Source: RYN-122 sp963761655 (GTDB taxonomy: Bacteria; Actinomycetota; Actinomycetes; Mycobacteriales; SCTD01). From it: a stretch of 64,000 nucleotides of DNA. This document shows positions 8,560 to 16,107 of this stretch, piece by piece (within the stretch, counting starts at the first letter, position 1; every line of letters begins with the position of its first letter). The stretch is from assembly GCA_963761655.1 (NCBI GenBank), contig CAVXHI010000008.1, positions 434,001 to 498,000 on the forward strand, given 5' to 3'. A program made the translations under genes and the position numbers. The notes under the pieces are model-generated. The model was not told the origin of the DNA. It ran no database searches and worked only from the letters and a program-made list of their open reading frames with translations.

Positions 8560-11231
8560 GTGTCCCGCTCCCGCTCCGCACGTCTCGGCGGTGTCGCCCT
8601 CGTAGCGGCCCTGCTCGGCGCCGGCCTCGTCCTCCCCGGCACGTCGCCCGCTGCCGCAGCGACCGCAGGCACCGCAGCGATTGACCCGGCTGCGCCGACG
8701 TTCGCCGTCTACCCCGCACCGGGCGGGGAGGCGCCGATCGCGCGGGACGCCGGCGAGCCGACGATCGGCGTCAACTGGAAGAGCGGCAAGGTGATGTTCC
8801 AGGCGTTCACCGAGACCGACCAGGTGACCTTCGACGAGCGCACCAACCCGGCGACGGCGACCTGGAAGGACGTCACGGGTCTGTCCAACACCGGCGTCAC
8901 CAGCCTCGACCCCATCCTCGAGACCGACTCCGCCGTCGGGCGCACCTTCATCACCCAGTTGACCCCGCCGTGCAGCAACGCGGCCTACACCGACTCCGAC
9001 GGCGAGCAGACCGCCACGAGCCCGACGGGCTACACGCCGTTCGCAGGCTGTGGTGTCGGCTCGAACTTCGACCACCAGACCGTCGGCACGGGCCCCACGA
9101 TCAACCAGCAGCTCGATGCGCTCAACCAGGGACGCCTCGTCTACTACTGCTCGCAGGTGGTCGTCGAGTCCTCCTGCTCGGTCAGCCGCGACGGCGGCAA
9201 CTCGTTCGCGACGAGCCGCCCGGTCTACACGTTCAAGGGCGACCTCGTGAGCGACCAGACGATCGTGGGCTGCGAGGGCCTGCACGGGCACCTCAACACC
9301 TCGCCGAAGGACGGCACCGCCTACCTGCCCAACTTCGCCTGCAACAGCGCTGCGGCGCTCACGGTCAACCGCCCCTCGGTCAACGTCAGCGACGACGAGG
9401 GCCTGACCTGGACGATCCGCCAGGTCCCGGACGCCACGTCCCCGAACTTCGACTCGGACCCGGCCGTCGACGTCGACGAGGACAGCAAGGCGTACGTCGC
9501 CTACGAGAACGCGACCAGCAACATGATGGTCGCGACGACGACCGACAAGGGCGCGACCTGGACGCCGTCGTTCGACCTCGGCCTCGCGGTCGGCGGCCTC
9601 AAGAACGCCACGATGCCGACCGTCGTCGCCGGCAGCGCGGGCCGCGCGGCCGTCGCCTTCCTGGGCACCACGACCGAGGCGCCGCTCAACACGGCGGGCC
9701 AGCCCGAGAACCAGATCATCAGCTTCGACCCGGACGGCAACGACCCGGCCGCCGGCTGGCACGCCTACATCTCGCTGACCTACGACGGTGGTGCCACCTG
9801 GACCACCACGGACGTCACGCCCACGGACCCGGTGCAGCGCGGCTGCATCTGGTGGGGCTCGGCCCAGAACGCCGGCGCCACGGCCAACCAGTGCCAGGAC
9901 AACAAGCGCAACCTGCTGGACTTCAACGACATCAGCGTGGACAAGCAGGGCCGGGTCGTCTTCGGCTTCGCCGACGGCTGCGTCAACCGCTGCGTCACCG
10001 AGGGCCACACCCGCAACACGAACGTCGCCTTCGCCGCCCGGGACATGACCCGGGACCGCACCCTCACGCAGGCGCAGTTCAACGAGCTCTACTCGCAGGA
10101 GGACATCGGCACGATCGTCCGCCAGCAGTGCGGCAAGGGGCTGTACGCCGCCTTCGACGCCGACCCGACCGGACCCCTGCAGCGCTGCTCCACCACCACC
10201 GTCGACCCGTCCACCAGCCCGTCGGTGACGACGAGCCCGTCGATCACGACGAGCCCCGAGGTGACGACCAGCCCGGTGGTGACGACGAGCCCGTCGGTGA
10301 CGACCAGCCCCGAGGTGACGACCAGCCCGTCGGCGACGACGAGCGCGGAGGTGACGACGAGCCCCGGCCCGACCACGCCGCGCCGACCACTGCCGCGCCG
10401 ACGACGGCCGCACCGACGACGGCCGCACCGACGTCAGCCGCTCCGACGTCGGCTGCCCCGACCACTGCCGCGCCGACCACTGCCGCACCGACGACGGCTG
10501 CACCCACGTCGACCGACGCGACCACTGCTGCGCCGACGACGGCGGCGCCCACGTCAGTCGCGCCCACCACCGCCGCCCCCACCACCGGGCCGACCACGGC
10601 TGCGCCCACGACGGCTGCCCCGAGCAGCAGCGCTCCCGCGTCGAGCTCGCCCCCCGAGACGACGCTCCCGCCGGTCACCTGCGCCTCGACAGCAGGCGTC
10701 GTGCTGCCGACCCCGTCGATCAGGTCCGGCGCCTCGGCCCCCGTGCAGGTCGCGGGGACTCCCGGGTCCACGATCGACCTCGTCGCGTACACGCGGCCGG
10801 CGACGACGTACCGGGTGGTCCGCACCCTCACCGCCGGCACCGACGGGACCGCCACCACGAGCGTCCGTCCGCCGTCCAACACGCGCCTCTACGCGCAGCA
10901 GCGCGGCTGCCCCGAGGGGCCGTCGTCGGTGCTGACCGTCCGGTCGACGCTGTCGCTCGACGTCCGGCGCACCGGCGCGGCCCGCACCTACCGGTTCTTC
11001 GGCAACAGCCTCCCGCAGCGTGCGGACGGCCTGCCCGTGTCGCTGTACCGCGTCACGCCGGACGGCCGCGAGGTGCTGACGGCCCGGACCCGGACCGACC
11101 CCCGCACCGGGCTCTGGACCATCACGCGGACCTTCACGGGCAAGGGCCGGTTCGGCTTCCTGGTCCGCACGCCGCAGGACCTGAGCAACGCGGCCGGCGC
11201 GAGTGCGGCCCGGACGGTCGCGGTCGGCTGA
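8560..11231 (+). CDS. Second secreted Asp-box surface protein, paralogue of 1690 gene; apparent -1 frameshift near 10377
   Basis: GTG 8560 is chosen because GGAG sits 6 nt upstream; an ATG at 8554 is in frame. Signal peptide in residues 1-35. The head (residues ~40-540) has Asp boxes SRDGGNSF, SDDEGLTW, TTDKGATW and TYDGGATW and aligns with the 1690 protein, including the shared PTDPVQRGC and KRNLLDFNDI segments. A VTTSPx linker follows. At about 10377 the frame breaks: re-reading G10377 (or restoring one lost G) continues a perfect PTTAA repeat and leads into the same ~180-aa tail as the two upstream proteins, ending at 11231. Without the shift the protein becomes Arg-rich and ends at 10935. 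This may be a sequencing indel, slippage in the repeat, or a real broken gene. Total ~890 aa if repaired. Confidence 0.75.
10204..10640 (+). repeat. Thr/Pro linker repeats (VTTSPx then TTAAP) containing a frame break
   Basis: First an 18-bp unit encoding VTTSPS/VTTSPE (10204-10370), then a 15-bp unit encoding TTAAP and variants to about 10640. The change from one unit type to the other coincides with the frame break, so slippage at this junction is plausible. Confidence 0.8.
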
Positions 11232-11246
11232 CGGCACCGGCCGACG

Positions 11247-11252
11247 TAGCCT
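11247..11252 (+). promoter_or_regulatory. -10 element (TAGCCT) for leaderless thiolase mRNA
   Basis: TAGCCT fits the actinobacterial -10 consensus TANNNT and ends 6 nt before ATG 11259, so the transcript would begin at or next to the start codon. No Shine-Dalgarno sequence is present. The -35 is not recognisable. Confidence 0.5.
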
Positions 11253-11258
11253 CAGGGC

Positions 11259-12434
11259 ATGCCTGAGGCGTACCTCGTCGGAGGAGTCCGGACCCCTGTC
11301 GGCCGTTACGGCGGGGCGCTCTCGAGCGTCCGCGCGGACGACCTCGCCGCCCTGGTGGTGCGCGAGGCCGTCCGCCGGGCGGGCGTCGACCCGGAGGCGG
11401 TCGACGAGGTCGTCCTGGGAGCGGCCAACCAGGCCGGGGACGACAACCGCAACGTCGCCCGGATGGCCGTCCTGCTGGCCGGTCTGCCGCTGGCGACCAG
11501 CGCCTACACGGTCAACCGGCTCTGTGCGAGCGGCCTGACCGCGATCGCGAACGCCGCCCAGGCCGTCAAGACGGGCGAGGCCGACGTCGTCGTCGCCGGC
11601 GGTGTCGAGTCGATGACCCGGGCGCCGTGGGTCATGGCCAAGCCCGGCACCCCCTGGGCCAAGCCGGGCGAGGTCCACGACACCGCTCTCGGGTGGCGCT
11701 TCGTGAACGAGGCGCACGACCCCGAGCACACGATCACGCTGGGGGAGACCGCCGAGCGGGTCGCGGCGCTGGACGGGATCACCCGCGAGCAGTCCGACGC
11801 GTTCGGCCTGCAGAGCCAGGAGCGGGCGGCCAAGGCGATCGCGAACGGCGCCTTCGACGCCGAGATCGTCCCCGTCGAGACGGCCAAGGGCACGGTCGCC
11901 GTCGACGAGACGCCCCGCGCGACCACGATGGAGAAGCTCGCCTCGCTCAAGCCGGCCTTCACGAGGGACGGCGTCGTCACGGCCGGGTCGTCCAGCCCGC
12001 TGTCCGACGGCGCCAGCGCGGTCGTCGTCGCCAGCGAGGAGGCCGTCCGCCGGCACGGGCTGGTCCCGCGGGCGCGGATCGTGACGGGCGCGGCTGCCGG
12101 CGTCGAGCCCCAGCTGATGGGCCTCGGCCCGGTCCCGGCCACGCAGAAGGCGCTCGCCCGGGCCGGGTGGTCCGTCGCCGACCTCGCCGCCGTCGAGCTC
12201 AACGAGGCCTTCGCGGTGCAGGTGCTCGCGTGCGTGCAGCGGCTCGGCCTGGACGAGGCCACGCTCAACGCGGACGGCGGGGCGATCGCCCTCGGCCACC
12301 CGCTGGGCAGCAGCGGCGCCCGCCTGGTCGTGACCCTGCTCGGCCGGCTCGAGCGGGAGCAGGGCAGCCGGGGACTCGCCACGATGTGCGTGGGCGTCGG
12401 CCAGGGCGCCAGCCTGCTGGTGGAGCGGGTCTAG
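11259..12434 (+). CDS. Thiolase (acetyl-CoA C-acyltransferase)
   Basis: 391 aa, full length for the thiolase superfamily. All catalytic elements are visible: nucleophilic Cys in NRLCASG (~residue 89), the NEAFA motif, His in GHPLGSSG and the second Cys in CVGVGQG near the C-terminus. It would cleave 3-ketoacyl-CoA with CoA (beta-oxidation or the beta-ketoadipate pathway) or run in reverse to form acetoacetyl-CoA. The N-terminal half resembles beta-ketoadipyl-CoA and FadA thiolases more than short biosynthetic AtoB types, but substrate cannot be fixed from sequence. It is a monocistronic gene with a probable leaderless promoter upstream and a hairpin terminator downstream. Confidence 0.93.
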   Translation: MPEAYLVGGVRTPVGRYGGALSSVRADDLAALVVREAVRRAGVDPEAVDEVVLGAANQAGDDNRNVARMAVLLAGLPLATSAYTVNRLCASGLTAIANAAQAVKTGEADVVVAGGVESMTRAPWVMAKPGTPWAKPGEVHDTALGWRFVNEAHDPEHTITLGETAERVAALDGITREQSDAFGLQSQERAAKAIANGAFDAEIVPVETAKGTVAVDETPRATTMEKLASLKPAFTRDGVVTAGSSSPLSDGASAVVVASEEAVRRHGLVPRARIVTGAAAGVEPQLMGLGPVPATQKALARAGWSVADLAAVELNEAFAVQVLACVQRLGLDEATLNADGGAIALGHPLGSSGARLVVTLLGRLEREQGSRGLATMCVGVGQGASLLVERV

Positions 12435-12438
12435 GACG

Positions 12439-12468
12439 CCCCACGACGTCGCTCACGACGCCGTGGGG
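12439..12468. terminator. Hairpin terminator between convergent genes
   Basis: A 12-bp stem (12439-12450 with 12457-12468, one mismatch) with a 6-nt loop lies between the stops of the thiolase (+) and the 64-aa gene (-). It has no strong U tract, which is usual in high-GC actinomycetes. It can serve both directions. Confidence 0.65.
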
Positions 12469-12474
12469 ACCCCG

Positions 12475-12669
12475 TCAGGAGCCGTACTCGCCGTAGCCGT
12501 CCAGGCGGCTCGCGGCGACGGCGAGGTCGGGTGACGTCCGGCGGGCCTTCGGCACCTCCGGGTAGCCGAACCCCAGGACGCCGGCCACCTCGCGGGGGTC
12601 GTCGAGCAGGTCGATCACGAGCTCCTCGGTCACGGGCACGGAGGCGGGGGTGTCGTCGTCGTCGGTCAT
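12475..12669 (-). CDS. Conserved small acidic protein (64 aa), unknown function
   Basis: ATG 12669 to TGA 12475. It is acidic at the N-terminus (MTDDDD) with an LLDDPREVAGVLGFGYPEV core and no membrane segment. It is divergent from the adenosine kinase gene, and each has its own -10 element within the 63-nt gap. A TACCGT box ends 7 nt before the start codon, so translation is probably leaderless. No function is recognised; reality is supported by codon-like composition, the terminator and the promoter. Confidence 0.55.
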   Translation of the reverse strand: MTDDDDTPASVPVTEELVIDLLDDPREVAGVLGFGYPEVPKARRTSPDLAVAASRLDGYGEYGS

Positions 12670-12676
12670 GCGGCGG

Positions 12677-12682
12677 ACGGTA
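12677..12682 (-). promoter_or_regulatory. -10 element (TACCGT) for the 64-aa gene
   Basis: On the minus strand TACCGT ends 7 nt before ATG 12669, consistent with a leaderless start. It is back-to-back with the adoK promoter. Confidence 0.45.
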
Positions 12683-12719
12683 GGGACGTACTGGTGGGTA
12701 GGCCAGGAGTACCCGTCAG

Positions 12720-12725
12720 TAGTCT
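12720..12725 (+). promoter_or_regulatory. -10 element (TAGTCT) for leaderless adoK
   Basis: TAGTCT ends 7 nt before ATG 12733. This supports ATG 12733 rather than the in-frame start at 12694, which would lie upstream of the promoter element. Confidence 0.5.
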
Positions 12726-12732
12726 TCGGCGG

Positions 12733-13695
12733 ATGCGCATCGCCGTCACCGGGTCCATCGCGACCGACCACCTGCTCACCTTCGACGGACGCTTCGTCGA
12801 GCAGCTCCTGCCCGACCAGCTGGCCAAGCTGAGCGTCGTCTTCCTCGCAGACGACCTGCAGGTCCGCCGCGGCGGGACGGGCGCGAACATCGCGTTCGGC
12901 ATGGGTGTGCTCGGCCAGCGGCCCCTGCTGGTCGGCAGCGTCGGCAAGGACGCCGCCGACTACCTCACCTGGCTGTCCGACCACGGCGTCGACACCGCCG
13001 GCGTCCGGACGTCGGAGAGCCTCGCGAGCCCGCGCTTCACCTGCACGACCGACCAGGACCAGAACCAGATCGGCACGTTCTACCCGGGCGCGATGGCCGA
13101 GGCCGCGGAGATCGAGCTGGCGCCGTTCGGGGCGGTCGACCTCGTCGTCGTCTCCCCGAACGACCCGGGCGCGATGCTGCGCCACACGGCCGAGTGCCGC
13201 GAGGCCGGGACCCCGTTCGCGGCCGACCCCTCGCAGACCCTGACCTTCCTCGACGGCGCCGCGATCCGGTCGCTCGTCGAGGGCGCCACCTACCTGTTCA
13301 CCAACGAGTACGAGGCCGGGCTGGTCCGCGACAAGACCGGGCTGTCCGACGCCGAGCTGCTGGACATGGTGGGCACGCGCATCACGACGCACGGCGCGGA
13401 CGGCGTCGTCGTCACGCGCAAGGGCGAGCCGGACCTGCGGGTCGGCGTCTGCCCCGCCCGCTCGATCGCCGAGCCCACCGGTGTCGGCGACGCGTTCCGC
13501 GCCGGCTTCCTCACCGCGACAGCGTGGGGCCTCGGCCTCGAGCGGGCCTGCCAGGTCGGCGCCACCCTCGCGACGCTCGTCGTCGAGACGGTCGGGACGC
13601 AGGAGTACGCGTTCAGCGCCGAGGACTTCACCGGGCGGATCGCCGAGGCCTTCGGGGCCGAGGCCGCCGACGAGGTCCGCGCCCGCCTCTCCTAG
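12733..13695 (+). CDS. adoK: PfkB-family adenosine kinase
   Basis: 320 aa. The N-terminus MRIAVTGSIATDHL and the segments RFTCTTDQDQ, FYPGAM, AADPSQTL and LFTNEYE match the mycobacterial adenosine kinase (Rv2202c, also called CbhK). Sugar-kinase motifs are intact: GGTGANIAFGMGVLG near residue 55 and the catalytic Asp in PTGVGDAFRAGFL near 260. It phosphorylates adenosine to AMP in purine salvage; this bacterial type is a PfkB kinase rather than a eukaryote-like enzyme. In M. tuberculosis the gene is close to ctaC, as here. The start follows a leaderless -10 box. Its TAG stop overlaps the TAG stop of the convergent tusA-like gene at a CTAG palindrome. Confidence 0.88.
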   Translation: MRIAVTGSIATDHLLTFDGRFVEQLLPDQLAKLSVVFLADDLQVRRGGTGANIAFGMGVLGQRPLLVGSVGKDAADYLTWLSDHGVDTAGVRTSESLASPRFTCTTDQDQNQIGTFYPGAMAEAAEIELAPFGAVDLVVVSPNDPGAMLRHTAECREAGTPFAADPSQTLTFLDGAAIRSLVEGATYLFTNEYEAGLVRDKTGLSDAELLDMVGTRITTHGADGVVVTRKGEPDLRVGVCPARSIAEPTGVGDAFRAGFLTATAWGLGLERACQVGATLATLVVETVGTQEYAFSAEDFTGRIAEAFGAEAADEVRARLS

Positions 13696-13910
13696 GAGAG
13701 CCTGCGCACCAGCTGCCCCTGCGCGGTCGGGCCCAGGTACTCCTGGGCCCGCATCCGGCACCACGCCGGGACGTCGTGGGCCGCGGCGGGGTCGTCGGAC
13801 AGCACTTCGACGACCTCGCCGACGGCGACCTGCGGCAGGGCGCGGGCCAGCTCGATCACGGGGACCGGGCACGGCCGGCCGAGGCAGTCGACGACCAGGT
13901 CGGGTGTCAC
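13692..13910 (-). CDS. TusA/SirA-like sulfurtransferase
   Basis: 72 aa from GTG 13910, which overlaps the stop of the upstream cysteine-desulfurase-like gene (GTGA); GTG 13916 with GGAGG 4 nt upstream is an alternative. The fold signature VVDCLGRPCPVPVIELAR holds the CPxP motif whose first Cys carries the persulfide in TusA-family proteins. Length fits the family (70-80 aa). TusA proteins relay sulfur from a cysteine desulfurase to tRNA thiolation or cofactor assembly. Overlap with the desulfurase-like gene argues for a pair, although that partner appears to lack its PLP lysine. Confidence 0.85.
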   Translation of the reverse strand: MTPDLVVDCLGRPCPVPVIELARALPQVAVGEVVEVLSDDPAAAHDVPAWCRMRAQEYLGPTAQGQLVRRLS

Positions 13911-15028
13911 GTCCACAGCGCCTCCTCCACCCCGGCCTCGCGCCGCAGCCGCGCGACGACGCCGGGCAGCACCGCGAGGAAGCGCTCGACGTCGTCGGGC
14001 GTCGTCGTGCGCGCCAGCGACACCCGCACGTTGCCGCTGGTGAGGGCGCCCATGGCGGCCAGGACGTGGCTCGGCTGCAGGGTCGAGCTGGTGCAGGCCG
14101 ACCCGCTGCTCACGGCGAACCCCTCGGCGTCGAGCGCGGCGGTGAGCGACTCGCCGTCGACGTAGAGGCAGGAGAACGTCAGGACCCCGGGCAGGCGCAG
14201 GTCCGGGTCGCCGACGACGTCCACCCCGGGCACCCGCGACGCGACCTCGGTGCGCAGCCGGCCGACGAGCGGGCGGAGCCGGGCGTCCTCGGCGCCGCGC
14301 TCGGCGACGGCGGCCTGCAGGGCGACGGCCGTGGCGACCGCGAGCGGGACGGGCGCACGGGGAGCCCGCTCCTGCCCGGGCAGCACCGGCGGGAAGCGCG
14401 TCCCCGTGCGCACGACCAGCAGCGAGACGCCGCCCGGGCCGCCGAAGGTCCGGGCCGCCCCAGTGAGCACGGACCAGCCGTCCGGCAGGGGAGCGCGGCC
14501 GAGCGAGGCGGTGGCGTCCACGAGGAGCGGCACGCCCGCGAGCGCGCAGGCCTGTGCCGCGGCGTCGACCGGCTGCACGGTGCCGACCTCGCCGTTGGCG
14601 CTCTGCAGAGCGGCCAGCGCGGTGCCGGGGACGGCGACCGCCTCGGCGAAGGCCGTCGCGTCGACCCGACCCCACCGGTCCACGCCGACCTCGACCGGCC
14701 GGGCGGTGGCCGCGGCGTGCAGCACGGCGGAGTGCTCGACGGCGCTGTGCACGACGCCGTCCCCCGCACGCCGGCGCCCGCGCAGCAGCCCGAGCACCCC
14801 GAGCGTGGTGGCCAGGGTGTCGCCGGCCACGAGGGCGACCTCGTCCGGACGCGCACCGACGGCGGCCGCGACCGTCTCCGCGGCGGCGTCGGACAGGCGC
14901 CGGGCGTGCCGGCCCGCCGCGTACCGCCGCTCCGGGTCGCCCCACCCGTCGTCGAGCGCGGTCAGCAGCGCCTCGCGCGCCGCAGGGTGCAGCGGCTGCG
15001 CGGTCGCGGCGTCGAGGTGGACGGTCAC
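13907..15028 (-). CDS. Cysteine-desulfurase-like (class V aminotransferase fold) protein lacking the PLP lysine
   Basis: 373 aa from GTG 15028; longer in-frame starts would run into the ctaC promoter region. The protein begins like NifS/IscS (VHLDAATAQPLHP). It keeps the His of VEHSAVLH (~95), an N-E-V-G motif (~137) and the mobile-loop Cys in SGSACTS (~315). At the place where family members have a His-Lys pair before a Gly-Gly-Pro turn, it reads AARTFGGPGG, so Arg-Thr replace His-Lys. The VDAAQ motif reads VDATA, losing the Gln that contacts PLP. It may be an inactive paralogue, a scaffold for the coupled TusA-like protein, or a lineage variant with altered cofactor binding. The codons were read directly (CGG ACC), so this is not a translation-frame artefact. 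Confidence 0.8.
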   Translation of the reverse strand: MTVHLDAATAQPLHPAAREALLTALDDGWGDPERRYAAGRHARRLSDAAAETVAAAVGARPDEVALVAGDTLATTLGVLGLLRGRRRAGDGVVHSAVEHSAVLHAAATARPVEVGVDRWGRVDATAFAEAVAVPGTALAALQSANGEVGTVQPVDAAAQACALAGVPLLVDATASLGRAPLPDGWSVLTGAARTFGGPGGVSLLVVRTGTRFPPVLPGQERAPRAPVPLAVATAVALQAAVAERGAEDARLRPLVGRLRTEVASRVPGVDVVGDPDLRLPGVLTFSCLYVDGESLTAALDAEGFAVSSGSACTSSTLQPSHVLAAMGALTSGNVRVSLARTTTPDDVERFLAVLPGVVARLRREAGVEEALWT

Positions 15029-15246
15029 GCCCCCGACCCTGCCACCCGGCACCGACAGCCCTGCTCCCCGCGCGCTGCCGTCCACATCACAGCCCGCCCC
15101 GCGAGCCTCAGCAGGTCGGGTGGAAGGCCCTGGGATAACCTCTGCCCCGTGGAGGACCGGTCCGTCCTGCGCCCCCGGACGGGGGCCGCAGAGGGGGTCG
15201 GGACGCCGCACGAGAGGTCCCGTCGTACGTCGAGGAAGGCCAGTAC

Positions 15247-16107
15247 GTGAGCCCCACCCCTGCGCCGGGACGTGCCGTGCACGCCGGTGCGCGCCGTCCG
15301 CTGACGCGCCAGCTGTCCCGTGCCGCCCTCGTGGTCGGTGCGGTGCTGTTCGCCGGCGGCTGCGACGCGCGCGACCTGTACGAGAACAGCTTCTCGCTGG
15401 GCTTCCCCGACCCCGTGACCGACCAGGGGAAGCGCACCTTCGACCTCTGGCTGGGCACGGTCGCGGCGGCCGCCGTCGTGGGCCTGTTCGTCTACGCGCT
15501 CATCTTCTACGCGGTGGTCCGGTACCGGAAGCGCGGCGAGGAGCTCCCGCGGCAGGTCCGCTACAACCTGCCGGTCGAGGTGCTCTACACCGTCGTCCCG
15601 TTCGTGATCATCGCGGTGCTCTTCTACTACACGGCGATCTCCGAGAACTACATCAACAAGCTGACGAAGGACCCCGCGGTCGCCATCGGCGTCGTCGGGT
15701 TCCAGTGGAACTGGCAGTTCAACTACGAGAACGAGGGGCTGCAGGTCACCGGCGCGCCCGGTCAGCCCGCGCAGCTCGTCCTGCCGACGGACCGCACCAT
15801 CCGCTTCGTCGAGACCTCGCCCGACGTCATCCACTCGTTCTGGGTGCCGAAGTTCCTGTTCAAGCGCGACGTCGTCCCGGGGCGTGCCAACACCTTCGAG
15901 ATCACGATCCGCCAGACCGGGACGTGGGTCGGCCGCTGTGCCGAGCTGTGCGGCGAGAAGCACGACCGCATGAACTTCTCCGTCAAGGCCGTGTCCCCCG
16001 CGGACTACGACGCCTTCGTGCAGAGCCAGAAGAGCGCAGGCGCGGCCCAGGCCGCCTCCACCCGCACCACCCCAGGCACCGCCGTCCCCGCCGGGAGCAC
16101 CTCATGA
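15247..16107 (+). CDS. ctaC: Cytochrome c oxidase subunit II (lipoprotein)
   Basis: 286 aa. GTG 15247 has GAGGAAGG 7 nt upstream. The N-terminus is a lipoprotein signal with lipobox AGGC at ~residue 38, followed by two transmembrane helices (~75-95 and ~118-138). The periplasmic cupredoxin domain carries the binuclear CuA site in CAELCGEKHDRM (two Cys, Glu, His, Met) plus an upstream His in DVIHSFW. It accepts electrons from the cytochrome bc complex; actinobacteria lack soluble cytochrome c, so the two complexes form a supercomplex. The stop overlaps ctaD (ATGA). A Thr/Ala-rich tail ends the protein. Confidence 0.96.
   Translation: MSPTPAPGRAVHAGARRPLTRQLSRAALVVGAVLFAGGCDARDLYENSFSLGFPDPVTDQGKRTFDLWLGTVAAAAVVGLFVYALIFYAVVRYRKRGEELPRQVRYNLPVEVLYTVVPFVIIAVLFYYTAISENYINKLTKDPAVAIGVVGFQWNWQFNYENEGLQVTGAPGQPAQLVLPTDRTIRFVETSPDVIHSFWVPKFLFKRDVVPGRANTFEITIRQTGTWVGRCAELCGEKHDRMNFSVKAVSPADYDAFVQSQKSAGAAQAASTRTTPGTAVPAGSTS

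Noticed and set aside
15029..15246. Upstream extension of the cysteine-desulfurase-like protein to 15211
   Set aside because: It would extend through the ctaC upstream region, and the extra 61 residues lack homology-like pattern; family members begin at the HLDAAT segment.
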